Below are positions 7,457-16,673 of a stretch of 64,000 nucleotides of DNA, piece after piece. The notes under the pieces were generated by a model. It saw only the letters and a program-made list of their open reading frames with translations. It did not search any database and had not been told where the DNA came from. This stretch comes from UBA6522 sp965237785 (GTDB taxonomy: Bacteria > Pseudomonadota > Gammaproteobacteria > Steroidobacterales > Rariloculaceae). The position numbers were made by a program, and so were the translations under genes. The DNA is taken from contig OZ250159.1 in NCBI GenBank assembly GCA_965237785.1, forward strand, positions 3,224,001 through 3,288,000, given 5' to 3'. Every line of letters starts with the position of its first letter. The stretch's first letter is position 1.

Positions 7457-7981
7457 TCAGTAAGCCGCGGACAAATTCTCGCGATAATACCGGCCGCGCT
7501 GCACGTAGTGATCGGCGCTCCATACGAGGTGCTCGATCTCGGCGTCTGTCACCTCGCGAATTCGCTTGCCCGGCGTGCCGACGATCAATGAGCGATCAGG
7601 GAATCGCTTGCCCTCGGTAACCAGCGCCTGGGCCCCGACGATGCAGTATTTCCCGAGCACGGCATGGGTCAGGATCGTCGCGCCCATTCCGATCAGGGAT
7701 CCGGCGCCGATGTAGCAGCCGTGAACCGTCGCCGAGTGGCCCACGTTCACTTCCTCTTCCAGCACCACCGGCGCGCCTGAATCGACGTGGAACATGGAGC
7801 CGTCCTGAACGTTGCTCCGAGCCCCGATGATGATCTTGTCGTTGTCGGCCCGCAGCACCGCGCTGAACCAGACGGTCGCGTCCTCTCCCAGGACCACCTG
7901 ACCGATCACCGCCGCATTGGGCGCGACGTAGAAGCGGTTGCCGACCGTCTGTACGCGGTGTTCGCCTAAATCGTACAGCAT
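7457..7981 (-). CDS. Gamma-carbonic anhydrase family protein
   Basis: 174 residues made of left-handed beta-helix hexapeptide repeats (IGQVVLGEDATVWFSAVLRAD, YIGAGSLIGMGATILTHAVLGKYCIVG) ending in a C-terminal helix. The metal-binding histidines expected of gamma-class enzymes are visible in MFHVD and GHSATVHGC. Members form trimers; many are annotated YrdA/PaaY-like and may be carbonic anhydrases or thioesterase-associated proteins. It is the last gene of a minus-strand run after gpmA, 49 bases apart. Confidence 0.85.
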   Translation of the reverse strand: MLYDLGEHRVQTVGNRFYVAPNAAVIGQVVLGEDATVWFSAVLRADNDKIIIGARSNVQDGSMFHVDSGAPVVLEEEVNVGHSATVHGCYIGAGSLIGMGATILTHAVLGKYCIVGAQALVTEGKRFPDRSLIVGTPGKRIREVTDAEIEHLVWSADHYVQRGRYYRENLSAAY

Positions 7982-8030
7982 GATTCAGAAACCCTCCGGG
8001 GGTGATTGCAGGTAGCTGCGGGTAGCGGGT

Positions 8031-8798
8031 TCATCCCTTCGCCTGGTCCGCCACGGCTTTGGCGGCTGCCGCGATGGCATCCGGGTCTCCCAGGTACTCC
8101 GCCCGTATGGGGCGAAGCCGGGCATCGAGTTCATAAATGCGCGGCACGCCCGTGGGGATGTTGAATTCAGTGATTGCCTCATCGGAAATTTCCTCAAGCA
8201 TCTTGACCAGCGCCCGCAGGCTGTTGCCGTGGGCGGCGACCAGGACGTTGCGGCCGTCCCGAAGTTGCGGCGCGATATGCTCGTCCCAGCATGGCCGCAC
8301 CCGCGCCAGTGTGGTCGCCAGGGATTCCGTTGCCGGCAGGTCCGCCTCGTCAAGCCCTTTGTAACGAGAATCGTGCCTGGGATGCCGGTGGTCATCCATT
8401 GCCAGCGGGGGAGGCGGTATGTCGTAAGCCCGCCGCCATATCTTGACTTGGTCGGCCCCGTGTCGCGCCGCCGTTTCAGCCTTGTCCAGACCCTGCAGGG
8501 CGCCGTAGTGGCGTTCGTTCAATCGCCAGTCGCGGTGCACCGGGATCCACATACGGTCCATCTCGTCAAGGATCAGCCACAGTGTCCGAATGGCGCGCTT
8601 CAAGACCGAAGTAATGGCGCAATCGAAGGCAATGCCCTCGTCGTTGAGTGCGCGTCCGGCGGCGCGCGCCTCCCGGATTCCCCGATCGGTCAGGTCCACG
8701 TCCGTCCAGCCGGTGAACAGATTCTCGAGGTTCCACTCGCTCTGGCCGTGCCGGACGAGAGCCAGGGCGCCTGCGTTTTGAGAGGGGTTGTCGTTCAT
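8031..8798 (-). CDS. gpmA: 2,3-bisphosphoglycerate-dependent phosphoglycerate mutase
   Basis: 255 residues, the typical length. It interconverts 3- and 2-phosphoglycerate in glycolysis and gluconeogenesis. The catalytic histidine lies in LVRHGQSEWN, followed by LFTGWTDVDLTDRG, the substrate loop RRAYDIPPPPL, the proton donor glutamate in LNERHYGALQG and the second histidine in AAHGNSLRAL. ATG 8798 is preceded on the minus strand by a fair purine stretch. It lies 42 bases after the acetoacetate-CoA ligase gene, so co-transcription is likely. Confidence 0.95.
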   Translation of the reverse strand: MNDNPSQNAGALALVRHGQSEWNLENLFTGWTDVDLTDRGIREARAAGRALNDEGIAFDCAITSVLKRAIRTLWLILDEMDRMWIPVHRDWRLNERHYGALQGLDKAETAARHGADQVKIWRRAYDIPPPPLAMDDHRHPRHDSRYKGLDEADLPATESLATTLARVRPCWDEHIAPQLRDGRNVLVAAHGNSLRALVKMLEEISDEAITEFNIPTGVPRIYELDARLRPIRAEYLGDPDAIAAAAKAVADQAKG

Positions 8799-8840
8799 GG
8801 CAGCGGTATTGTTCGGACAATGCGAGCTCAGATCAAGCGA

Positions 8841-10781
8841 TCAGGTCAGTTCGACCCGATTCTTGAAGAGTTCCAGCGCCTCGGGATTGGCGAGCGCGTC
8901 GGTGTTGATTGCGGCACGGCCATGAATGACGTCCCTGACCGTTACCTCGACGATCTTGCCGCTTCGCGTCCTGGGGATGTCGGCGACTTGCAAGACCTTT
9001 GCGGGCGCATGGCGTGGGCTCGCCTGTTGCCGAACGGCCCGGCGTACCCGCTCGACCAAGTCCGCGTCCAACCGGAATCCGGGCTGCAGGCGAACGAAGA
9101 GCACAACCCGCACATCCCCCTCCCACTCCTGGCCTACAGCGATGGCTTCGGCGACTTCGTCGAATTTCTCGACGATGCGGTAAATCTCCGCGGTGCCGAT
9201 GCGCACCCCGCCGGGATTGAGAATGGCATCGGAGCGGCCGTGGATGATCATCCCGCCACGCTCGGTCATTTCCGCGTAGTCGCCGTGACACCAGACGCCG
9301 GGGTAACGCTCAAAATAGGCGGCCCGATACCTGGCGTCACCAGGATCGTTCCAGAACGAGACCGGCATGGACGGGAATGGCGCCGTGCAGACCAGCTCGC
9401 CCTTTTCTTCCAGCACCGGCTCTCCCTCGTCATCGAATACGTCCACCGCCATGCCGAGGCCGCGGCACTGCAGTTCGCCCCGGTAGACGGGCAGCATGGG
9501 ATTGCCCACCGCAAAGCAGGCGATGATATCCGTGCCGCCGGCGATGGATGAAAGCTGAAGATCCGCCTTGATGTGTTCGTAGACGAAGTCGAAGCTCGAG
9601 GGCGCCAGGGGCGATCCCGTGGACAGCACGCTGGCGAGGTGGCTCAGGAAAACGTTGCCGGCCGGCCGGTAGCCGGATTTCTCCAGCGCACTCAGATACT
9701 TTGCACTGGTCCCGAAAACCTTGAGCCGCTCGCGCTCGGCGATGCGCCACAAAACGCCGGGGTCCGGGTACAGCGGCGCGCCGTCGAAGAGCACGAGCGT
9801 GGCGCCGCTGGCAAGCGCCGACACCACCCAATTCCACATCATCCACCCGGTGGTGGTGAAGTAAAAGACGGGGTCGCCCGGCTTGATATCGCAATGGAGC
9901 TGGTGCTCCTTGAGGTGCTGGATCAGCGTGCCTCCTGCGCCGTGAACGATGCACTTGGGAATGCCCGTCGTCCCCGACGAATACATGATGTAGAGCGGAT
10001 GCGCGAAGGGCAGCGGCCGGTAGCTGCGTTCCGTGGGTTCACCTGCGACAAGATCGCGATAGTGCCTGGCACCCGGCACGCGCGTCAGATCCGGCTCCGG
10101 ATCGACGTAACCCACCACAACCACAGCCTGGACCGTGTCGAGGCGGCTCACTACCTGGGCGACCGTGGGCAAGCAGTCGATGGTCTTGCCGTTGTAGAAA
10201 TAGCCATCGGTCACGAACAGCACCTTGGCGCCGATCTGCCCGAATCGGTCCAACACCGCATTGGCGCCGAAATCCGGCGAACAGGACGACCAGACCGCGC
10301 CAAGACTCGCCGCCGCCAGCATGGCAACCACCGCCTCCGGCCGATTGGGCAGCAACCCTGCAACCCGATCCCCGGGCCCGACGCCGGCCGCCTCCAGTGC
10401 CCGGGCGAGGCTCGCCACCTGGCTACGCAATTCATCCCAGCTCAACTCGATGCGGTCGCCGCGCTCGCTATGGAACACGATGGCCGTCCCCCGGTAATCG
10501 GGTCGCAGCAGATTGTCGGCGAAGTTCAGCCGCGCGCCCTCGAACCAGCGGGCTCCCGGCATGCGTTGCGGATCCGTCAGTACGCTTTGGTAGGGCGTCG
10601 TCGCGCGAATCCCGCTGAAATCCCAGAACTCGCGCCAGAAATGCTCACTTCGATCAATGCTCCAGCGGTAAAGGGATTCGTAGTCGGGCGTACCCCGCCG
10701 GTGAGCATTTATCTGCAGGAACCGCTGCATGTTGCTGTCGGCAACGCGCTGCGCGGATGGCCTCCAGAGGGGCTCGCTCAT
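8841..10781 (-). CDS. aacS: Acetoacetate-CoA ligase
   Basis: 646 residues, matching AacS length. The enzyme activates acetoacetate to acetoacetyl-CoA with ATP. The N-terminal cap domain of the acetyl-CoA synthetase superfamily is present (FWDFSGIRATTPYQSVL, GARWFEGARLNFADNLL), then the P-loop-like YSSGTTGIPKCIVHG, the TTTGWMMWN motif, HGRSDAILNPGGVRIG and the C-terminal lysine region TRSGKIVEV. ATG 10781 overlaps the stop of the upstream acyltransferase gene (ATGA), so the reading frame open further upstream is not part of this protein. It suggests use of ketone bodies or PHB-derived acetoacetate. Confidence 0.93.
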   Translation of the reverse strand: MSEPLWRPSAQRVADSNMQRFLQINAHRRGTPDYESLYRWSIDRSEHFWREFWDFSGIRATTPYQSVLTDPQRMPGARWFEGARLNFADNLLRPDYRGTAIVFHSERGDRIELSWDELRSQVASLARALEAAGVGPGDRVAGLLPNRPEAVVAMLAAASLGAVWSSCSPDFGANAVLDRFGQIGAKVLFVTDGYFYNGKTIDCLPTVAQVVSRLDTVQAVVVVGYVDPEPDLTRVPGARHYRDLVAGEPTERSYRPLPFAHPLYIMYSSGTTGIPKCIVHGAGGTLIQHLKEHQLHCDIKPGDPVFYFTTTGWMMWNWVVSALASGATLVLFDGAPLYPDPGVLWRIAERERLKVFGTSAKYLSALEKSGYRPAGNVFLSHLASVLSTGSPLAPSSFDFVYEHIKADLQLSSIAGGTDIIACFAVGNPMLPVYRGELQCRGLGMAVDVFDDEGEPVLEEKGELVCTAPFPSMPVSFWNDPGDARYRAAYFERYPGVWCHGDYAEMTERGGMIIHGRSDAILNPGGVRIGTAEIYRIVEKFDEVAEAIAVGQEWEGDVRVVLFVRLQPGFRLDADLVERVRRAVRQQASPRHAPAKVLQVADIPRTRSGKIVEVTVRDVIHGRAAINTDALANPEALELFKNRVELT

Positions 10782-11518
10782 TCGACTTCGGCCTCCGCCG
10801 GATCGGGTTCGCCGAGGTGCTCCAGCATTCGTCGTCGGGTGGCCGATGCCAGTTCCGCGGCCGACGGCAGGGCATCGGACTGAATGGGCTCGCAGATACC
10901 GATCGACAGCGGTCCGGGGGCACACAGCCAGACTTGTGCCGGCAACTTGCGGCGGGAACCCCTGATGACGATCGGAACAACGGGTAGTTTGGCCCGCCAC
11001 GCGGCGCCGAACGCACCCGGCAAAAACGGTTTCAGGCCGAGGTTGCGGTCGAAGGTACCCTCGGGAAAGAACGCCAGGGATTCGCCCCGCATGGCGGCCT
11101 TGAGCAGCTTGCGTGCGGTGCGGAGCCGGTGCTTGCTGTCCTCGCGGTTCACGAACGCCGAGCCAATGCGCTTCAACAGGAACCCGGCCAACGGGAACGC
11201 CGCCGCCTCGTACTTGATGAGATAGGCGAAGTTGGGAGGCAGGGCCGCCGTGAGAATGATTCCATCGAGGTAGCTGGCATGATTGGCAACCACAACGCAG
11301 GGAACGTCGGGGAGCCGGTGGGCGCCCTCCACCCGTACCGGGCTTCCGATGAGCCGAAAGAAAACCCGGGCACTGCAACGGGCCACGCGACGCCGCCCGT
11401 CGAGGCTCGGTACGAGGAGCAGGAGAATCAGGGTCGGGATCACCGCCGCCGCGAGCACGAGCCAGGCGTACGGGCCGTAGATGGCGCGTGCCACGACCGT
11501 CATCGATTGTCCCATCAT
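10778..11518 (-). CDS. PlsC-type lysophospholipid acyltransferase
   Basis: 246 residues. An N-terminal membrane segment (WLVLAAAVIPTLILLLLV) precedes the acyltransferase motif NHASYLD (NHx4D), then FVNREDSKHRLRTARKLL, the FPEGTF motif and a VPIVIRGSR strand. These are blocks I-IV of 1-acylglycerol-3-phosphate acyltransferases, which act at the inner membrane in phospholipid synthesis. I chose ATG 11518 because it gives the family length; the frame is open further upstream, but that part has no family resemblance and would run into the xerD promoter region. First gene of a four-gene minus-strand run. Confidence 0.87.
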   Translation of the reverse strand: MMGQSMTVVARAIYGPYAWLVLAAAVIPTLILLLLVPSLDGRRRVARCSARVFFRLIGSPVRVEGAHRLPDVPCVVVANHASYLDGIILTAALPPNFAYLIKYEAAAFPLAGFLLKRIGSAFVNREDSKHRLRTARKLLKAAMRGESLAFFPEGTFDRNLGLKPFLPGAFGAAWRAKLPVVPIVIRGSRRKLPAQVWLCAPGPLSIGICEPIQSDALPSAAELASATRRRMLEHLGEPDPAEAEVE

Positions 11519-11710
11519 CGCCAAACCCACTTGCAGACCCCGATTTCTGCATCGCCGCGCCGACGCGGCCACGGCGCGCCCATAGCGGGCGAGGCGCCGA
11601 GCCTCGCGCGGCAATACAATAGCGGCTTGACTCGGATCGTACAGGCCGCCGACGCGGAACATAGCATTATTCCACCGTGCTGGAACGGGAAGGAACAGGT
11701 TGAATTCGAC

Positions 11711-12649
11711 ATGACGCAAGGCGTCTCACACCCTCCACACCACGCGGCCGGCCGTCTGAGCGATCCGGAAACGGCGATCAACTGGTTTCTCGACGGCATC
11801 TGGGCTGAACGCGGGCTTTCGGAAAACACACTGCGCGCGTATCGCACCGATCTGCTGGCGTTGCACCGGCACTTGCTCAAGCACGAAGTCAGCTTGCTCG
11901 ACACGTCCGAAGCCGACGTCCTCGATTACCTGGCCTGGAGGGTGGATCAGGGCACGAAACCACGTTCTACCGCGCGGCAGTTATCCACCTTCCGGCGGTT
12001 CTTCCGGTACCTGCTGAGGGAGCGTGCGATCGCCGAGGATCCCACGGCGCAGGTCGCCATGCCCAAGATCGGCCGCGGGCTGCCGCACTCGCTCACCGAG
12101 GACGATGTGGACGCGCTCCTGGCCGCGCCCAAAGTCTCCGATCCCCTGGGACACCGGGACCGAACCATGCTCGAGTTGTTGTACGCCTCCGGAGTACGGG
12201 TCTCCGAACTGGTCAACCTCAAGCTATCGCAGGTGAACCTGAACCAGGGCGTGCTCAGGATCATCGGCAAGGGCGATCGAGAGCGGCTCATACCCCTTGG
12301 CGATGAGGCGCAGGATTGGCTGCGCCGGTTCGTCCTTGGGCCCCGCGCCAAAATCCTCTCCGGACGCCAGACCGAGTACCTGTTCCCGACGCGCCGCGGC
12401 GGTCCCATGACGCGCCAGTGGTTCTGGTACCTCATCAGGCAACACGCGAAAACGGCCGCAATCCGGAAGAAGCTTTCCCCGCACACCATGCGTCATGCCT
12501 TTGCCACCCACCTGCTCAACCATGGCGCGGACCTCCGCGTGGTGCAGCTTCTGCTGGGACACAGCGATGTTTCCACTACCCAGATCTACACCCACGTGGC
12601 CCGCGAGCGGATGAAGGAACTGCACGCCAGACACCATCCGCGGGGGTGA
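11711..12649 (+). CDS. xerD: Site-specific tyrosine recombinase XerD
   Basis: 312 residues, slightly longer than usual because of a ~15-residue N-terminal extension. The SAM-like core-binding domain (FLDGIWAERGLSENTLRAYRTDL) is followed by the catalytic domain, with the arginine in YASGVRVSELVNL, the lysine in GKGDRERLIPL, H258 and R261 in HTMRHAFATHLL, H284 in LLGHSDVSTTQIYTHV and the nucleophile Y293. With XerC it resolves chromosome dimers at dif. ATG 11711 is about 190 bases from the divergent acyltransferase gene. The XerD signature PHTLRHSFATHLL is nearly exact, which favours XerD over XerC. Confidence 0.93.
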   Translation: MTQGVSHPPHHAAGRLSDPETAINWFLDGIWAERGLSENTLRAYRTDLLALHRHLLKHEVSLLDTSEADVLDYLAWRVDQGTKPRSTARQLSTFRRFFRYLLRERAIAEDPTAQVAMPKIGRGLPHSLTEDDVDALLAAPKVSDPLGHRDRTMLELLYASGVRVSELVNLKLSQVNLNQGVLRIIGKGDRERLIPLGDEAQDWLRRFVLGPRAKILSGRQTEYLFPTRRGGPMTRQWFWYLIRQHAKTAAIRKKLSPHTMRHAFATHLLNHGADLRVVQLLLGHSDVSTTQIYTHVARERMKELHARHHPRG

Positions 12650-12839
12650 CCGCATCGTGCGCCCGATGGGTCGGCGCCAATCGACTCACGAACTCGAGAT
12701 GGGCAGCCAAGGAAATTTTGAGAAGGCACGACGAAGAAGTCAGGGCGGGGGTTCCCGCGGATCGCCTTCAGCTTGTTGTCCTGACCGGCGCGTTGCAAAC
12801 GCCTGAATCGCCCAACAGGCTGGGCCGAGCGGTCGAAGT

Positions 12840-13904
12840 TCAAACCTCCGGGACGCAACCGAAGTGGGCGATCTCCACGTCCGAGGGCGCGTAGTCGAGC
12901 GAGATCGGCAGGAAATCCCGGGTGAAGAACTTTGGATCGCGCCGCTCGATAAGCACGTTGAGCGTCTGGGTCTCGGGATCGAGGCTGATGCGCTCGACCA
13001 ATTCGAGTTCCTCCGAGTGAAGCAGTCCCCTGGTCGGCTGGCCTTCCTCTTCAACGTACTGCCGCAACACGCCCGGGGTGAAATTTCCTGTCTCCACCAC
13101 CAGCGTGCCGCCCTCGAATCGCCCGATGGAGTAGCCCAGTGTTGAAGGAGACATATCGGCGGGCCGTTCGGCATCCAGGTGGATCACCCGCTCCGTGTCC
13201 ATCCACTCGTGGTGAATGATGACCGCGTCCCCTTCGCGGCGAATGTTGAGAGGCTCGCTCGGCGCCGACCAGACCCTGCGAATGGCCACTGGACTGCACC
13301 GCAGCGTGGGGTCGTCCAGAAACGGATCGTATCCCGCGACGGCCTCCTCACCCTCGGGAGTGAGGTGGTTGATCATTTCCCACGGCCCGCTGCTGCGGCG
13401 CCCCGCCGGGATGATGAACCACGTGCCTTCGATCGAATCCCTGCGTGGGAGGGTCGCCGCGCTGTCTGGGCTGCGATCGTTACCGCTGGTGGCCAGCGTC
13501 CTGCCGTCGGCCAGATGGATGGTCCTGAAGAAACAAACATTTCGGTCGCGCCGGCCGCGAACGCCATCGATCCGGATCGTCTCGCCGACACGGAACAGAT
13601 CGCGTGTAATGCCGTTGCGCTCCAGGGTTGAGATGCCGCTGGATTCACAGACATAGCGCTGCGTCTCACCATCGTCCTCGGCTCCATCGACGTGCAAATA
13701 GACGTGGGGATTGCGGGCCTCGAACTCGGTGATCGTGCCCGAAATGCTCAGCGTATCCTCGGGATCGAAGTGCGGCGCAAAGCTATGATGGGCGGCGCCT
13801 TGTTGCGACGTCATCACCACGAACAGAAGCAGCGCGCCTCGGGGGGACGTGAACGCGCCCCGTTCAAGGCGCTGGTTGGCTCGTTGTACGACGCATTTGT
13901 TCAT
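12840..13904 (-). CDS. DUF6152-type exported two-domain protein
   Basis: About 354 residues. After a signal peptide comes AAHHSFAPHFDPEDTLSISG, the DUF6152 start, with the family ARNPHVYLHV and a VGETIRIDGVRG strand. A linker (residues ~140-190) leads to a second all-beta domain with CSPVAIRRVW, REGDAVIIHHEWMDTERVIHLD, LGYSIGRFEGGTLVVET and the closing strands. This second domain also occurs alone at 20928-21740 and 22266-23108. ATG 13904 was chosen because the signal sequence follows it. It is divergent from dsbC. Function unknown. Confidence 0.75.
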   Translation of the reverse strand: MNKCVVQRANQRLERGAFTSPRGALLLFVVMTSQQGAAHHSFAPHFDPEDTLSISGTITEFEARNPHVYLHVDGAEDDGETQRYVCESSGISTLERNGITRDLFRVGETIRIDGVRGRRDRNVCFFRTIHLADGRTLATSGNDRSPDSAATLPRRDSIEGTWFIIPAGRRSSGPWEMINHLTPEGEEAVAGYDPFLDDPTLRCSPVAIRRVWSAPSEPLNIRREGDAVIIHHEWMDTERVIHLDAERPADMSPSTLGYSIGRFEGGTLVVETGNFTPGVLRQYVEEEGQPTRGLLHSEELELVERISLDPETQTLNVLIERRDPKFFTRDFLPISLDYAPSDVEIAHFGCVPEV

Positions 13905-14008
13905 TGGGCTTCTCCGGCACTCGCAAATCACGGCACCGTCCTCGATATAACGAAATAATGTGTCAAAATGCTACTATTCCCGATTCAGAGCTTGTCCCGG
14001 AGCGCTCC

Positions 14009-14746
14009 ATGAAACTGAAGTGGGCACTATATATCGCACCGTTTTTCGTCGCCGCTTCTGCGGGCGCGCAGAACGGTGAATTGACAAAGGCCGAACTCGC
14101 CGAGACGTTACCGGGGGTGCAGCCTGAGGACATTCACGATTCGCCCGTTCCCGGGATGTACGAAATCATTCTCGACACCGACGTGGTGTACGTGTCCAGG
14201 GACGGCGGCTACCTGATCCAGGGCGACGTATTCGATTTGCGCGACAGGAAAAATCTGACCGAGCGGCGCCGAGCCCAGGCCCGATCCGACATCCTGGCTG
14301 CAATCGATCCCGAGTCGATGATCGTGTTCAGCCCCGCTCCCGAAGACGTAAAACATACGGTGACGGTATTTACCGATATCGACTGCGCGTTCTGCCGCCA
14401 GTTGCATCGGGAAATGGACCAGGTCAACGCGCTCGGCATCGCCGTTCGCTACCTGTCCTACCCAAGAACCGGGCCCGACACGGAGTCCTGGACCAAGGCC
14501 GACAAGGTCTGGTGCGACGCCGACCGCCAAGGCGCCTTCACCGACGCCATCCTGACTGACGCGGTGCCGGAAGACACCTGCGACGCCACTCCCGTCGCTT
14601 CCCACTACGATCTGGGCCTACAGGTTGGCTTACGCGGTACGCCCACCGTACTCACTGATGACGGTATCCATCTGGGCGGCTACCTGACCCCGGACCAACT
14701 GCTCGACAAGTTGGAAGCACTGGCCGACGAATCCACTGAAGAATAA
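14009..14746 (+). CDS. dsbC: Periplasmic thiol:disulfide interchange protein, DsbC type
   Basis: 245 residues: signal peptide (about 1-20), a DsbC-like N-terminal dimerisation domain (VPGMYEIILDTDVVYVSRDGGYLIQGDVFDL), a linker helix and a thioredoxin fold with the active site C126-A-F-C129 in FTDIDCAFCRQLHREM. The cis-proline loop is GLRGTPTVLTDDG. DsbC isomerises wrong disulfides in the periplasm. The CAFC dipeptide differs from CGYC of E. coli DsbC. I chose ATG 14009 because the signal peptide starts there. The flavocytochrome gene follows after 42 bases; a partner for haem-thiol handling is possible but not shown. Confidence 0.88.
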   Translation: MKLKWALYIAPFFVAASAGAQNGELTKAELAETLPGVQPEDIHDSPVPGMYEIILDTDVVYVSRDGGYLIQGDVFDLRDRKNLTERRRAQARSDILAAIDPESMIVFSPAPEDVKHTVTVFTDIDCAFCRQLHREMDQVNALGIAVRYLSYPRTGPDTESWTKADKVWCDADRQGAFTDAILTDAVPEDTCDATPVASHYDLGLQVGLRGTPTVLTDDGIHLGGYLTPDQLLDKLEALADESTEE

Positions 14747-14788
14747 CGTCAGCCCCGTCTCTCAAGGACTCAGGCCCGAATCACCGAA

Positions 14789-16630
14789 GTGATCGACCTC
14801 TTGCATCGGCCGGCTCGGTGCTGCTGCAAGGGAGCGCCGCGCAAACGCTTCGCGCGACTGCTGACCGCGGTGATGGTCGTCTTCCTCGCAGGAACCGACT
14901 TCCAGGTTCGATCCCAAACCCAACCCGCGGCCGACGTCATCATCGTCGGCGCCGGCATTTCCGGGCTCAGCGCCGCGCTCGATGCGGCACGCGGCGGCGT
15001 ACGGGTCCAGATCGTCGATATGTGGTCGGTATTCGGCGGCCATGCAGTCATGTCGGGGGGCGGAGTCGCGATCGTCGATTCCGACGCGCAGCGCGCCGAG
15101 GGCATCGCCGACACACCCGAGATGGCCACGGGAGATTTCTTCCGCTGGGGAGGGGACCCCGATCCCTACTGGGTGGACTACTACACCCGCAATTCAAGGG
15201 CCGAGCTCGGGCAGTGGCTGGAATCGCTGGGGGTGCGGTGGGTCAGCGTGAACCCACACCCCGGGAACAGCGTGCGCCGCTTCCATCGCCCCGACGGCCG
15301 CGGACTTGGGCTGGTGACGCCAATCTACCGGGAGGTGCTGCGCTACGCGAATGTGTCCTTCCGCTTGAATTTCCGAATCACGGAATTGCTGGTTGAGCAG
15401 GGCGCCGTGATCGGCGTCCGCGGTGAGGACCAGAGATCCGGCGACGACGCCGAGCTGCGCGCCCCCCGTGTGCTCCTGGCCACCGGCGGATTTCAGAGCA
15501 ACCTGGAGATGGTCAGGCGTTTCTGGCCGGCGCATCTCGCCGAACCCGGCGATCTGCTCATCGGATCGGGTCTTAACTCGGTGGGCTCCGGCCATGATAT
15601 TGCGGGGGAGCTGAATGCGGCCTTCCATCGCATGGATCACCAATGGAACTATCCCTGGGGCCTGCCCCATCCTCACTATCCCGGAGAAGACCGCGCACTT
15701 GCCGCGAGAAACGAGGTGTCGCTCTGGGTTAACGGCGATGGAGAGCGTTTCGTCAACGAACTCGCCGACACGAAGCAATTGCTGGCAGCCGTAGTCGCCC
15801 AAAATCCCTCCGGCTACTGGGCGATCTTCGACGACGACGACAACGAACGTTTCTATGTCTCCGGCAGCGGTTGGAACGATTTCCAGCGCATCCGCGACGA
15901 GATTATCGACAATGAAGCGCTGACCACGCAGGCCGCGACCATCGCCGAACTGGCTGAGGCCATCGGCCAGGATTCGAACACGCTCCAAGAGACCGTTGCC
16001 CGGTTCAACTCCATGGTTGACCTGGGCGTCGACGAGGACTTTGGTCGATTCTCGGCCGGCGACGAACTGTTCCCGCTCGCCAAAATCGATCAGCCGCCCT
16101 TCTACGCGATTCGGTTCTTTCCGGTGACTCGAAAGAGCATGGGCGGCGTGATGGTCGATCGGCAGCTTCGCGTCGTTCGTGCGGACGGGACAGTGGTCCC
16201 CGGGCTCCATGCATCCGGCGAACTTACCGGGTTCGCGGGCGTCAACGGTTCCGCGGGGCTTGAAGGCACGTTCCTTGGGCCGTCGATCCTCACCGGCCGC
16301 GTCGCCGGGCAAACGCTGGTGCGGGACGTGGCGCAAGTTCGCGAGCTTGATCCAACCGAACCGGTGACGGTGGCGGCGGAGACCGATCCGCGGGCGTTTT
16401 CAGCCGCGGAATTGGCTGCCTGCGATACCTGTCATCGACTTGCGGAGTTGACCGCGGAATCCCGACCCGGATATTCGCACTTCGAACGGGTTCACCGCGT
16501 CGTCATTGCCGAGGAACTGAATTGCGGCACGTGTCATCAGGGACTCGGCCCCTTCGATCCCGCCGCCCATGCGACCGACCGCATGGCACAGACCCGGAAC
16601 TGCGTACACTGCCACCTGGCCGTGGAGTAG
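14789..16630 (+). CDS. FAD-dependent reductase with a C-terminal triheme cytochrome tail
   Basis: 613 residues from GTG 14789. A signal sequence (to about residue 43) is followed by a fumarate-reductase/succinate-dehydrogenase-like flavoprotein: ADVIIVGAGISGLSAALDA binds FAD, GGHAVMSGGGVAI and LLATGGFQSN are family motifs, and GVMVDRQLRVV, LHASGELTG and NGSAGLEGTFLGPSILTG close the FAD domain. The last ~75 residues hold three c-type haem sites: CDTCH (545-549), CGTCH (579-583) and CVHCH (605-609). Flavocytochrome c enzymes such as FccA or UrdA carry haems at the N-terminus, so the order is reversed here. The substrate is unknown; a periplasmic reductase or dehydrogenase is likely. Confidence 0.85.
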   Translation: MIDLLHRPARCCCKGAPRKRFARLLTAVMVVFLAGTDFQVRSQTQPAADVIIVGAGISGLSAALDAARGGVRVQIVDMWSVFGGHAVMSGGGVAIVDSDAQRAEGIADTPEMATGDFFRWGGDPDPYWVDYYTRNSRAELGQWLESLGVRWVSVNPHPGNSVRRFHRPDGRGLGLVTPIYREVLRYANVSFRLNFRITELLVEQGAVIGVRGEDQRSGDDAELRAPRVLLATGGFQSNLEMVRRFWPAHLAEPGDLLIGSGLNSVGSGHDIAGELNAAFHRMDHQWNYPWGLPHPHYPGEDRALAARNEVSLWVNGDGERFVNELADTKQLLAAVVAQNPSGYWAIFDDDDNERFYVSGSGWNDFQRIRDEIIDNEALTTQAATIAELAEAIGQDSNTLQETVARFNSMVDLGVDEDFGRFSAGDELFPLAKIDQPPFYAIRFFPVTRKSMGGVMVDRQLRVVRADGTVVPGLHASGELTGFAGVNGSAGLEGTFLGPSILTGRVAGQTLVRDVAQVRELDPTEPVTVAAETDPRAFSAAELAACDTCHRLAELTAESRPGYSHFERVHRVVIAEELNCGTCHQGLGPFDPAAHATDRMAQTRNCVHCHLAVE

Positions 16631-16673
16631 CCTGAATTTCTCACCGACGTGCGTAGCGAGGGCGCCGGGCCGC

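Noticed and set aside
8229..9551. Long plus-strand open frame of 440 codons antisense to gpmA and the acetoacetate-CoA ligase
   Set aside because: It lies opposite two clearly conserved genes and its composition is that of a GC-rich shadow frame without any domain.
10782..11552. Upstream extension of the acetoacetate-CoA ligase frame giving a 903-residue fusion
   Set aside because: The extension is an out-of-frame shadow of the PlsC-like acyltransferase; the ATG overlapping that gene's stop is the true start.
15194..16336. Long minus-strand open frame of 380 codons antisense to the flavocytochrome
   Set aside because: The plus-strand protein is unambiguous; this is a shadow frame caused by high GC.
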